From the NCBI GenBank assembly GCA_964501335.1, contig CAZCTC010000002.1:1-64000 (forward strand): 64,000 nt of DNA, given 5' to 3'. The stretch is from CAZCTC01 sp964501335. GTDB taxonomy: Bacteria > Chloroflexota > Anaerolineae > B4-G1 > SLSP01. The notes beneath the pieces were generated by a model. It was not told the origin of the DNA, made no database searches, and saw nothing but the letters and a program-made list of their open reading frames with translations. Positions 16,539 through 24,670 of this stretch are shown piece by piece (positions within the stretch are counted from its first letter, which is position 1; every line of letters begins with the position of its first letter). Both the position numbers and the translations under genes were made by a program.

Positions 16539-17984
16539 ATGCACGCCGCCACACGCGCTTTACGCCTGATTTCCATAACCTTCATTCTGCTTGCCCTGAT
16601 CGCCGGCTGGACCGGAAACCAGGGACAGGCGCATTCCCCAGTCACTTATACCCGAGAGTCACAACAGGCCGACGGCTCCCCCTTTCAACTCCAATCCTAC
16701 CCGTTGAAACTGGCCCCGCCGGCCGCCCTTTCCGAAATCAAAATCCCTGAAGCCTCCTGGTTGCGCCTCCGTTTCGATCAATGGGAGTTGGGACCCGACA
16801 GCTACCTGCTGATTACCGCCCACGAAGACGGCAGCCGGCAGCGACTCGACGCGGGCACCCTCCCCCTATGGCACAACACCAGTGCCTACTTCAACGGCAG
16901 CGCCGTCACCCTCGAATTGCATGCCGCCCCCACCGATCCCCAGGCCTTCATCCATCTGAACGAAATTCTCATCGGAACCCCCGACGGCATAACAAACTGG
17001 CCCATCGTCGCAACACCCCTCCCGGCCTCCATCTGCGGCACCACCGATGAACGCACCCGCTCCAACGACCGGGCGATCGGCCGCATCACCGATGCCAACC
17101 CGGTCACTTCCCGTTGGGCCTTCTGCACCGGCTGGATCATCGCCAATGGCGCCCATCTCACCGCCGGCCATTGCGCCGACCCGCTGAGCGATTTCGGCAT
17201 CCTGGAATTCAACGTCCCTGCCTCCGATGCCGACGGCTCAGTCAATTTCGCCGCCGCCGACGACCAATACCCCATCGACAGCAGCAGCGCAACCTTTCAC
17301 AACAACGGCCGGGGAGACGATTGGGCCGTCTTTGGAGTCTATACCAACAGCAACACAGGCCTCTACCCCGTCCAGGCCCAGGAAGCCTTCTATCGTCTGG
17401 CCATGCCTGCCGATGCCGACCCGCAAAGCCTTCGCACCACCGGCTTCGGAGTGGATGGACCGGCCCCCTGCTTTGGCGATCGCAATCTGGCAGGATGCAG
17501 CACGGCCGCTCAAAATTCCGACAATAAAGTTCAACAATCCAATGCCGGAAATTACCTCGGAGAGACCGGCAGCCCCAACGACATCTATATCGAATATCAG
17601 GTCGATACCCAACCCGCCGGTTCCGGAAGCCCGGTCCTCAGTCGTACCACCACGGTCTCCATGGCAGTAGCCATCCATACCACCGGCGGCTGCACCGGCA
17701 CCTACGGAAACAGCGGCACCAGTTTCGCGCATACCACCCTGAGCACAACCATCGCCACCTTCCCGGCCCCCATCGTCACCTATGTCGATCAAAGACATCC
17801 CCTGACTCCGGTCGTTCAAAGCGGCTCCATCTTTCGCCCCTGGGCCAACATCAACCTGGGAGTTTACTTCGCCCCCAACGGCACCCTGCTGAGCATCGTC
17901 AAAGGTGACTACAGCGAACTCATCACCATCACCAAAGCCGTCACCCTGACGGCTCCGGTCGGGCTGGTCAGCATCGGGAAATAA
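16539..17984 (+). CDS. Secreted trypsin-like serine protease
   Basis: 481 residues starting 17 bp after the previous gene, with AAAGGAG. A signal peptide (LISITFILLALIAGWTG) is followed by about 150 residues of unassigned beta-rich sequence and then a chymotrypsin-fold domain. H211 lies in LTAGHC, D261 in GDDWAV and S364 in AGSGSPV, giving a complete triad with cysteines positioned for disulfides. The last ~60 residues (RPWANINLGVYFAPNGTLLS, then GDYSELITITKAVTLTAPVG) look like the first turns of a right-handed beta-helix that stops early. It may be a cargo or partner of the fibre-like protein next to it. Confidence 0.85.
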   Translation: MHAATRALRLISITFILLALIAGWTGNQGQAHSPVTYTRESQQADGSPFQLQSYPLKLAPPAALSEIKIPEASWLRLRFDQWELGPDSYLLITAHEDGSRQRLDAGTLPLWHNTSAYFNGSAVTLELHAAPTDPQAFIHLNEILIGTPDGITNWPIVATPLPASICGTTDERTRSNDRAIGRITDANPVTSRWAFCTGWIIANGAHLTAGHCADPLSDFGILEFNVPASDADGSVNFAAADDQYPIDSSSATFHNNGRGDDWAVFGVYTNSNTGLYPVQAQEAFYRLAMPADADPQSLRTTGFGVDGPAPCFGDRNLAGCSTAAQNSDNKVQQSNAGNYLGETGSPNDIYIEYQVDTQPAGSGSPVLSRTTTVSMAVAIHTTGGCTGTYGNSGTSFAHTTLSTTIATFPAPIVTYVDQRHPLTPVVQSGSIFRPWANINLGVYFAPNGTLLSIVKGDYSELITITKAVTLTAPVGLVSIGK

Positions 17985-18002
17985 AAACAAAGGAGGTCGA
18001 TC

Positions 18003-18314
18003 ATGATTGCGAAAAAAACCACCCTGAGGAGAATTTTCATCGAGGGGATAGTAATCCTGACACTGCTGTTGAACCCCACGCCCGGCCTGACCCAGAGTGG
18101 AGGACCTTACGATCTATCCTGGTACACCATCGAAGGAGGCGGAGGAACCAGCAGCGGAGGCAACTACAGCCTTGCCGGCACAGCCGGTCAATCCGACCCC
18201 AACCTGCTTGCCGGGGGAAACTTCACGCTGGCAGGGGGATACTGGCGCGGCGGCATCTGGAACAATGCCGTTCCCTACAGCCTCTACCTGCCGCTCGTCA
18301 TGCGCAATCGATAG
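18003..18314 (+). CDS. Short secreted protein ending in YLPLVMRNR
   Basis: 103 residues with AAAGGAGG before the ATG. A signal peptide (IFIEGIVILTLLLNPTPG) is followed by the repeat-like core DLSWYTIEGGGGTSSGGNYS ... SLAGTAGQSDPNLLAGG and GNFTLAGGYWRGG, and the protein ends in YSLYLPLVMRNR. The same small architecture is frequent in Anaerolineae secretomes, but its function is not established. It is the third gene of a secreted-protein operon and is followed by a strong terminator. Confidence 0.75.
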   Translation: MIAKKTTLRRIFIEGIVILTLLLNPTPGLTQSGGPYDLSWYTIEGGGGTSSGGNYSLAGTAGQSDPNLLAGGNFTLAGGYWRGGIWNNAVPYSLYLPLVMRNR

Positions 18315-18325
18315 AGCTAATCATT

Positions 18326-18369
18326 AAAACCCCCACGCGCCGCCTTTTCAGATGACGCGTGGGGGTTTT
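18326..18369. terminator. Bidirectional terminator
   Basis: AAAACCCCCACGCG pairs with CGCGTGGGGGTTTT, with U-runs on both strands. It separates the convergent secreted cassette and the RNA methyltransferase gene. Confidence 0.85.
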
Positions 18370-18382
18370 AATTTTGAATCCG

Positions 18383-19162
18383 TTATTTCTGCTGGTGTCG
18401 GGCGGCTTCAAACAACAAAATGCCGGCAGCAATGGCCGCATTCAACGACTCCACCCCCGGAGCCATCGGAATGTAGACATGATGGCCGGCGGCCAGCGAC
18501 CGCGCTTCAGTGCCGGCCCCTTCAGCCTCGCCGCCGACGATCAACGCCGCCGCGCCCTTCCAATCCACCCGATCGTAAGCAATTCCACCTTCAGACTCGG
18601 CCAGCCAGACCGGACCGCCGGCCGTAATTTCCCGGATCGTCTCCCAGGAAGCCCGCCGGATCGGAAGATGAAAATGGGCCCCCATGCCGGACCGCACCAC
18701 CTTGGGACTGGTCCAATCGACCGTCCCCGGCGGCAGGAGGATCTGCCCCACGCCCGCCGCCCAGGCCGTCCGCAACAGGGTCCCCAGATTCCCCGGATCG
18801 CGCAGGCCGTCCGGGATCAAAATCAAACCGTCGACCGGTGCCAGTTCCGGCGCCGGCAGCACCGCCACAATGCCCTGCGGCGTCTCCGTATCCGAAAGCG
18901 CCGCCATCACCTCCGGAGGGACTTCCCACAAAGGAACCGAACGGCCCTCCAGGCTTCCCAACACGGCGGCCCCCCGGGAATCAGCCGCCAGCTCCTCCGT
19001 GTAGAAAACATGGGTCACCGGCAGTCCGGCTGCGGCCGCTTCCCCTACCAGACGCAGCCCCTCGGCCACCATCAGGCCCTCTTGAACACGACGGTGGGCG
19101 CTCTTGATCAGAGCGCCCACCTGTTTAATACGATCATTGCTCAGGCTGGTAATCCGTCCCAA
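18383..19162 (-). CDS. TrmH/SpoU-family RNA 2'-O-methyltransferase
   Basis: 259 residues. The N-terminal substrate-binding domain (SLSNDRIKQVGALIKSAHRR, MVAEGLRLV) is followed by the SPOUT knot motifs DPGNLGTLLRTA, SPKVVRSGMGAHFHLPI, VGGEAEGAG and IPMAPGVESLNAAIAAGIL, all intact. It should 2'-O-methylate a ribose in rRNA or tRNA with SAM; the 23S rRNA (RlmB-like) branch is most likely. The apparent start is TTG, supported by AAGGTGAG upstream and by the stop codon of the LysM gene only 9 bp away, suggesting one operon. Confidence 0.85.
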   Translation of the reverse strand: MGRITSLSNDRIKQVGALIKSAHRRVQEGLMVAEGLRLVGEAAAAGLPVTHVFYTEELAADSRGAAVLGSLEGRSVPLWEVPPEVMAALSDTETPQGIVAVLPAPELAPVDGLILIPDGLRDPGNLGTLLRTAWAAGVGQILLPPGTVDWTSPKVVRSGMGAHFHLPIRRASWETIREITAGGPVWLAESEGGIAYDRVDWKGAAALIVGGEAEGAGTEARSLAAGHHVYIPMAPGVESLNAAIAAGILLFEAARHQQK

Positions 19163-19171
19163 CGGCTCACC

Positions 19172-19930
19172 TTACGGTCGAACCGGGATCCGAATCTTCT
19201 GGCCGGCATAGAGATTATTGACATTGGTAATCCCATTGTACTGAGCCAGATAGAAATAATTCATATTGTAACGCAACGCAATGCGGAAGAGATTGTCGCC
19301 GGGCTGAACCGTGTAAACAATCTCATTGCCGGTCCCCGGGGTAGTCGGAGGAGGCGTTGCCGTCCCCGGAGGCGGAGTCGTCCCGGCCGCCGGAATCGTC
19401 AGCTTTTGCCCGACGTAAATCTGCGCCGGATTGACGATATTGTTGGCCCGAGCCACGGTTTCCAGCGAAACCCCATAGCGCAACGCAATGCGGAAGAGAT
19501 TTTCCCCGGCCTGGACCACATGAGTCGTCGGACCGCCCGCCACTACCGGCGCCTCGGCGGTCGCCGGAGCCACAGTCGGCTGTTCAGTCAATACCGGCGG
19601 CAACGTCGCTTCGCCCGTAGGAGCCAGAGTCTCAACCGGCTGAAGCGTCATAACAACTTCAGTAGGAGTCTCCAGCGGGATCTCCGGAGTCAACGGAACT
19701 TCAGTCACCGGCGGAAGAGTCTCCAACGTTGGCTCAGTCGTCACAACTTCCGCAGCCATAGCCGTAGCCGTGGCATTCATCGCCGCCACCGGATCCTCAG
19801 TCAGGTTTTCGGGTTGCAGTGTAGAATTTTCTTCGGGAGCATTGGGTGCCCCCGGCATCGTACAACTGGCCAGCGATAAACCAAATACCAACGCCAGGAG
19901 AACGAAAAGGGTTACGGGTCGAAACTTCAT
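19172..19930 (-). CDS. LysM lipoprotein with two LysM domains
   Basis: 252 residues from the ATG placed 7 nt after GAGGAG; a GTG two codons upstream is a poorer start. The lipobox is LSLASC. A long Thr/Pro/Glu/Val linker (about residues 30-135) leads to two LysM domains, THVVQAGENLFRIALRYGVS ... IYVGQKLTIP and YTVQPGDNLFRIALRYNMNY ... LYAGQKIRIP. LysM binds N-acetylglucosamine polymers, so a peptidoglycan- or glycan-binding role at the cell surface is expected. Confidence 0.88.
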   Translation of the reverse strand: MKFRPVTLFVLLALVFGLSLASCTMPGAPNAPEENSTLQPENLTEDPVAAMNATATAMAAEVVTTEPTLETLPPVTEVPLTPEIPLETPTEVVMTLQPVETLAPTGEATLPPVLTEQPTVAPATAEAPVVAGGPTTHVVQAGENLFRIALRYGVSLETVARANNIVNPAQIYVGQKLTIPAAGTTPPPGTATPPPTTPGTGNEIVYTVQPGDNLFRIALRYNMNYFYLAQYNGITNVNNLYAGQKIRIPVRP

Positions 19931-20012
19931 CGTCACACTCCTCTCTTAGGTTGGGGATTGCATCTTTCAGGTATCGAAGATCGAAACCCCTGCTCCACCA
20001 AAAGCTGCAAGG

Positions 20013-20018
20013 ATTATA
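20013..20018 (-). promoter_or_regulatory. -10 element for the LysM/methyltransferase operon
   Basis: A perfect TATAAT on the minus strand, about 83 bp upstream of the LysM gene start. No clear -35 is present. Confidence 0.4.
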
Positions 20019-20084
20019 CTACGGAAATCAAAAAAGGAACACACAGAAGGTATCCAGGGGTACCTTTACATTAAACAACATCAT

Positions 20085-20345
20085 CACAAAAAAATATCCT
20101 CCCCCCATCCCGCGCGTCGCTTCTTACCCGAAAAGCCCCCCCTCGCAGGACGCTAAAACACCCACCGCACAAAATAGAAAAAAATCCACCTCTGTGCTCA
20201 CCCCGAAAAACAGGGTAAAGAAAAAAGCCTATGTTTTCGCGGGCTTTCTGAAGCCCGCGAAAACATAACAAAAAAATATCCTCCCCCCATCCCGCGCGTC
20301 GCTTCTTACCCGGAAAGCCCCCCTCGCAGGACGCTAAAACACCCG
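20085..20345 (-). repeat. Dispersed element, one partial and one full copy in direct repeat
   Basis: About 73 bases at 20091-20164 recur almost unchanged at 20272-20345 (CGCGCGTCGCTTCTTACCCG ... CTCGCAGGACGCTAAAACACCC). The second copy is full length in minus orientation (20188-20345), with a perfect hairpin at 20231-20266 (ATGTTTTCGCGGGCTT/AAGCCCGCGAAAACAT). These copies and the promoters at 20013 and 20421 account for most of the 553-bp gap 19931-20483. Confidence 0.8.
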
Positions 20346-20420
20346 CACCCATAAAAAACAAACTATAGCAGTAAGCCCTTATTGCATAAGCTCAATCGAC
20401 CTCCCGACCCGTCTCTAACC

Positions 20421-20448
20421 TTGACGAAATAAAGAGCGTGAGTATAAT
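20421..20448 (+). promoter_or_regulatory. Sigma-70 promoter of efp
   Basis: TTGACG, 16 bp, TATAAT, ending 35 bp before the EF-P start codon. Confidence 0.75.
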
Positions 20449-20483
20449 GACCCCGCCGAAGGACGGCTTTCAGGAGGAATTAA

Positions 20484-21041
20484 ATGATTGATGTCAACGA
20501 ACTGCGCAAGGGTACCACGTTCATTATGGACGGCGACTTGTATCGCGTTTTGGATTACGAACACTACAAACCGGGCCGTGGCAACGCCATCATCCGCACC
20601 AAACTGCGCAATATGCGCACCGGCAGCACAATCCAGCGTAACTTCCTCTCCGGTGATCGGGTAGAAGATGCTCCTGTTGAACGCCGCACCTCCCAGTATC
20701 TTTACCGGGATGAAGAAGGCTTCTACTTTATGGATACCGAGAGCTACGATCAGGTCAGCGCTCCGATCGATCTGGTCGGCGACCAGTGGGGCTATCTCAA
20801 AGAAGGTATGGAAATCATCGTATCGATCTATGAAAATCGCATTATCGATATCGAATTCCCCCCCGCAGTTGAACTGAAAGTCCTGGAATCGGAAGTGGCC
20901 GTCGCCGGAGATTCCGCCACCGGCTCCAGCAAAATCGTCACCTGTGAAACCGGACTTAAGGTCCCGGCGCCGCTCTTTGTCAACGTAGGAGATGTCATCC
21001 GCGTCGACACTCGCACCGGCGCTTACGTTACTCGCGTCTAA
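20484..21041 (+). CDS. efp: Translation elongation factor P
   Basis: 185 residues, the normal length. All three EF-P domains are present: the KOW-like N-terminal domain with the tip loop, a central OB fold (SQYLYRDEEGFYFMDTESYD) and a C-terminal OB fold ending GLKVPAPLFVNVGDVIRVDT. EF-P relieves ribosome stalling at polyproline stretches. The tip reads KPGRGNA, so the residue equivalent to E. coli Lys34 is Arg32. This means lysine beta-lysylation cannot apply; Arg is also found at this position in Thermus and in EarP-containing bacteria. AGGAGG lies before the ATG. It is likely co-transcribed only as far as the palindrome at 21079. Confidence 0.97.
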   Translation: MIDVNELRKGTTFIMDGDLYRVLDYEHYKPGRGNAIIRTKLRNMRTGSTIQRNFLSGDRVEDAPVERRTSQYLYRDEEGFYFMDTESYDQVSAPIDLVGDQWGYLKEGMEIIVSIYENRIIDIEFPPAVELKVLESEVAVAGDSATGSSKIVTCETGLKVPAPLFVNVGDVIRVDTRTGAYVTRV

Positions 21042-21078
21042 GCGGCCCTGGAGGCCGGGAGCGGGTTCATAACAGCTC

Positions 21079-21114
21079 ATCATCGTGCGGCGTCCGCGGA
21101 CGCCGCACGATGAT
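21079..21114. terminator. 36-bp perfect palindrome behind efp
   Basis: The ATCATCGTGCGGCGTCCG arm and its exact complement form a palindrome with no loop left over. It has no U-run, so it may be a pause or partial terminator, or an mRNA 3'-end stabiliser. Confidence 0.55.
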
Positions 21115-21151
21115 TGTATGTCTGATTCACCAGTCCCAGAGGGAATTGCCC

Positions 21152-22792
21152 ATGATTGAGCTAAGTCTTTATGCCCAACGCTGGATCGCATTAAACGAAA
21201 ACGGCGAAGTGGTCGGCGTGGGCCAGACTCCTGAAGCGGCCCAACATGCCGGACAGGCCCTCCGGCCCAAAGAACATTTGGAACTGGCCTGGGTTTCCCC
21301 CTTCCCGCCCCATCTCCCCCTCCCGGAATGGCCGTTGCAACGCTTGCGGCCGCTGATTCCCCTGGATCGCGTCTGGATTGTCGGCGGTTCTGTTCGTGAT
21401 ATGCTGCTCAATCGCCCGGTCCACGATTGGGATTTCGTGGTCGCCGGCCCCGCCCTCGCCCTGACCCGTGAAGTAGCCAACGCCCTGCACGGAGCCTTTG
21501 TGGTGCTGGATGAAGAACGCGATACCGGCCGCGTCGTCCTCACCAATCCGCGCACCCATGCCCCAATTACCCTGGACTTTGCCACCCTGCGCGGCCTGAC
21601 GCTCAATGACGATCTCTTCCTGCGCGATTTCACGATCAACGCCATGGCCCTGACTTTTGAAGGGGCCTTATCCGATCCCGCCGGTGGCCAGAACGATCTC
21701 TCTGCCCGCCAGTTACGAATGACCAGCCCTCGCAGCTTTCAAGACGACCCCGGGCGGCTCCTGCGCGCTGTCCGCCAGGCCGGCGCCCTTAATTTTGAGA
21801 TCGAGAGCCAGACCGCCGCGGCGATTCAGAATGAAGCGGTACAACTCAAACAGGCTGCAACCGAACGCCTGCTCGCAGAACTATTACGCATCGTCCAGCT
21901 CGATTCAGCCGGTCCTTCATTACAGACATGCGCCCGGCTGGGATTGTTGGGCCAGCTCTTGCCGGAAGTCGTCGCCCTACGCTCCACCCATCAATCCGAG
22001 CCCCATATCTATGCCGATGCCTGGCGCCACACCCTCGCCGCCCTCGCCGCCATGGAAACCCTTCTTCAGCTAATCCGCGGCCGCCCGCTGCATCTGACCG
22101 GCGTCCCCGGCCCCACCTGGGCCTGGAACCAGCTCCAAATGATGCTGGCGCCCCATCAAACCGCCCTGGCGGCCTATCTGTATGAACCCCTGGCAGTAGA
22201 AATGCCCCGCCTGGATCTGCTCAAATGGGGCGTGCTCTTTCACGACATCGGCAAAGCCGGCACCGCCACCCAGGATGAAGAAACCGGCCGGACCCATTTC
22301 TATGGTCACGCCGATCTGGGAGCCGGACAAACGCTCGACCGCCTGGTCGCCCTGCGCTTTCCGCGCCGGGCCGCCGAATTCGTCGCCGCACTCGTCCGCC
22401 ACCATATGCGGCCCATCGATCTGGCCGCCCACACCCCCACCCGTCGCACCATCTACCGCTTCTACCGGGATACCGAAAGCGCCGGTGTCGGCGTCCTCCT
22501 TCTCGCCCTGGCCGATGCCCTGGGAGTCTGGGGGAAAACCTTAAATCCTACCTACTGGCAAAAATTCCTCCACGCCATCAACATTCTAATCTCAGCCTAC
22601 TTCGAACAACAGGATGAAGTAATCATGCCGCCGCCGCTGCTCAACGGTCACGAACTTCTGGCCAGAGGCTGCCCTCCCGGACCACGGGTAGGACAGCTGT
22701 TAGAAGCCCTCCGGGAAGCTCAGGCCGCCGGAGAAATCACCGATCGAGCTGCCGCCGAAGCATTGATTCAAAAGCTCCTTACCGCCGAATAA
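21152..22792 (+). CDS. CCA tRNA nucleotidyltransferase/poly(A) polymerase family protein with HD domain
   Basis: 546 residues from the ATG preceded by AGAGGGA. The first ~65 residues form a small extra domain (YAQRWIALNENGEVVGVGQT). The class II nucleotidyltransferase head follows: VGGSVRDMLL, the metal-binding VHDWDFVV (two Asp) and RDFTINAMA. The ribose- and tRNA-binding neck (DDPGRLLRAVRQA) and a C-terminal HD phosphohydrolase domain with FHDIGKAG come next. CCA-adding enzymes repair tRNA 3' ends. Head-only features cannot separate CCA-adding, A-adding or CC-adding activity. It lies directly behind efp, consistent with a translation-related cluster. Confidence 0.85.
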   Translation: MIELSLYAQRWIALNENGEVVGVGQTPEAAQHAGQALRPKEHLELAWVSPFPPHLPLPEWPLQRLRPLIPLDRVWIVGGSVRDMLLNRPVHDWDFVVAGPALALTREVANALHGAFVVLDEERDTGRVVLTNPRTHAPITLDFATLRGLTLNDDLFLRDFTINAMALTFEGALSDPAGGQNDLSARQLRMTSPRSFQDDPGRLLRAVRQAGALNFEIESQTAAAIQNEAVQLKQAATERLLAELLRIVQLDSAGPSLQTCARLGLLGQLLPEVVALRSTHQSEPHIYADAWRHTLAALAAMETLLQLIRGRPLHLTGVPGPTWAWNQLQMMLAPHQTALAAYLYEPLAVEMPRLDLLKWGVLFHDIGKAGTATQDEETGRTHFYGHADLGAGQTLDRLVALRFPRRAAEFVAALVRHHMRPIDLAAHTPTRRTIYRFYRDTESAGVGVLLLALADALGVWGKTLNPTYWQKFLHAINILISAYFEQQDEVIMPPPLLNGHELLARGCPPGPRVGQLLEALREAQAAGEITDRAAAEALIQKLLTAE

Positions 22793-22832
22793 AAATCCGA
22801 TTCCTAAACATAGCAATCCGAGGCAGAACCCT

Positions 22833-24458
22833 TTGAATCCAAGAATCAAAAATATTACATCGACGATCTCCACCGGCCTGCGCCAGAGTGGCTGGATCCT
22901 CCTGCTCCTGTGGGGGCTGACGCTCGCCGGTTGTACGGCCCCCGCGCCGGAAGCTACTCCCACCCCCACCCGCACCCCGCAAGCACTGGATGTCACCGCC
23001 ACCGCACTGCCGATCCTGGTCCCCACCGCCACCCCTACTCCCACCCCCACCAACACCGCCACGCCCACCAATACTCCAACCCCGACCCCCACCCCCATCC
23101 CGACCTTCCCGCCGATGGCCCAGGAACCCCAGGGCTGGCCCGCCCTCCCTCACGACCTCTTCTTCCTGAAAGAAGGAAGGCTGTGGGTCTGGCCGGCTCA
23201 AGGACAGAATCTCGAATCCCTGGATTTACCGGCAGGCCAGGAAAAAGAACAGATCATCGATTACCGCATCGCGCCCGACGGCCTGCGCGCCGTGGGACTC
23301 TCTGATGCCAATCACTTCTATGCCTTTGATCGAATTTCCCAAACCGTCAGCCTGCTTCCCACGGCCGGCTATCTCAGAGGCCGGGATGGAAATGCCCACT
23401 TTGAAATCAGCGCCGACGGTCAACGCCTGATCTACATCGCCTGGGGCGTGCAACCCGGCAGCGGCCCCGCCTATTCCGTTTCGCAAGTTCTGCCCGGCGC
23501 GCCCGATTACGGCACCGTCATGGAACTCCCTCTGGCCCATCCCGAACGCTCCGAAACCCTGGGGTTCTGCGCCGCAATCCGGGCGGCCGGTGTGGAACGC
23601 CCCTGTTATGGGCTGGCCGTCGGACCTCAACGTCAGGTTATTTATGCCGACGGTCGGGGGATCTGGGCCGCGGGAGCGATTCTCACGCCCCCACCGGCCG
23701 TCGATGCCTCGGGCAGTCCTTTGCCGACCCCCACCCCGCCGGCCCGTCCTACGGCCGCCACCGGCCCTCGTATGATTGCCCCCCAACGCTCGGTCACCGG
23801 CGATGAATGTGGATTCTACCAGCCCGAAGCGATCTCTCCCGACGGCCAATGGACCCTGCTCCGGGCCCGCTGCACCGAAGGGACCATCCTGGCCGTTATC
23901 CAAAACAGCGGCGGACCGATCTACGAACTGCCGGCGACGCATTGCAATGTCGCCTGTGAAATCTCCGCCGCCTGGGGACCGGAAGGACTCTGGATCGGCA
24001 GCTCCCAGCGCGGCAATCCCAGCGGCGCCCTGCAACTCTATCAAATGTCTTTCGCCGCGGCCCCCCAACCGGTCTACACGCTGGGCAGCGATATCGTCGG
24101 CCCCGTCTGGCCGACCCAACTCCACCCGCTGACCAATGGACAGATCGGCTTTGCCCATCAGGCCTGTGCCGCCTGCCCCGGCATGGAAGCCGGGATCTAC
24201 TTTCTGAATGCCGATCGCACTATTTCCCGCGGAGCCTCCTTGCCGATCTGTAAACCCGACACCCCGGCACCGGTCTGTTGGATCGAGCATCAAGGATCGG
24301 TCAGCTGGCCGGCCGACGGCAGCACTTTTCTCTACCAGGATGCTGAAAAAAATCCGGCTCTGTTAGGATTTACTGATAATGTAACTCTTTGGGATGTGCG
24401 AGAGAAACTTAAAGGGGCCCGTTCCTTTACCTGGGCCGCCAATCCCACAACACCCTGA
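22833..24458 (+). CDS. Propeller lipoprotein with Thr-Pro linker
   Basis: 541 residues beginning at TTG. The lipobox is LTLAGC. A long TPTPT-type linker (about residues 45-90) tethers a WD40/TolB-like beta-propeller with blades marked by IDYRIAPDGLRAVGLSD, FEISADGQRLIYIAWG, EAISPDGQWTLLRA and VSWPADGSTFLYQD. Paired cysteines (CNVACE, CAACPGM) suggest disulfides in an extracellular location. Function unknown; it is probably a surface sensor or binding protein. The RBS is weak and start choice is limited. Confidence 0.72.
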   Translation: MNPRIKNITSTISTGLRQSGWILLLLWGLTLAGCTAPAPEATPTPTRTPQALDVTATALPILVPTATPTPTPTNTATPTNTPTPTPTPIPTFPPMAQEPQGWPALPHDLFFLKEGRLWVWPAQGQNLESLDLPAGQEKEQIIDYRIAPDGLRAVGLSDANHFYAFDRISQTVSLLPTAGYLRGRDGNAHFEISADGQRLIYIAWGVQPGSGPAYSVSQVLPGAPDYGTVMELPLAHPERSETLGFCAAIRAAGVERPCYGLAVGPQRQVIYADGRGIWAAGAILTPPPAVDASGSPLPTPTPPARPTAATGPRMIAPQRSVTGDECGFYQPEAISPDGQWTLLRARCTEGTILAVIQNSGGPIYELPATHCNVACEISAAWGPEGLWIGSSQRGNPSGALQLYQMSFAAAPQPVYTLGSDIVGPVWPTQLHPLTNGQIGFAHQACAACPGMEAGIYFLNADRTISRGASLPICKPDTPAPVCWIEHQGSVSWPADGSTFLYQDAEKNPALLGFTDNVTLWDVREKLKGARSFTWAANPTTP

Positions 24459-24461
24459 AAG

Positions 24462-24608
24462 GCTTGTCCCGCAAAAAACCTTTTCAGGGTAGAAAACGAC
24501 GCGCTGGATAGCAGAGAAAGTTTTTTAGGTGTATTTTTGCGCACATAAGAATACGCGCAAAAATACAGGCTTTTTTCTCTCGCTTTTCCGGGCTAACCGC
24601 ATAGGTCA
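24462..24608 (+). repeat. Dispersed hairpin element
   Basis: Full-length plus-strand copy. It has the TGTCCCGCAA box, then GACGCGCTGG, AGAGAAAGTTTTTTAG, a slightly imperfect hairpin at 24531-24566 (GTATTTTTGCGC/GCGCAAAAATAC), GGCTTTTTTCTC and CCGGGCTAACCGCATAGGTC. Confidence 0.8.
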
Positions 24609-24670
24609 AGTTTTTTCTAAGCGTTTTCCAGACCCACCGCACAGAAAAGTTTTTAAAGAGGAGTCAATCA

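Noticed and set aside
18359..19879. 506-codon plus-strand frame over the methyltransferase and LysM genes
   Set aside because: Arg/Pro/His-rich antisense translation spanning two real genes and their junction; no RBS.
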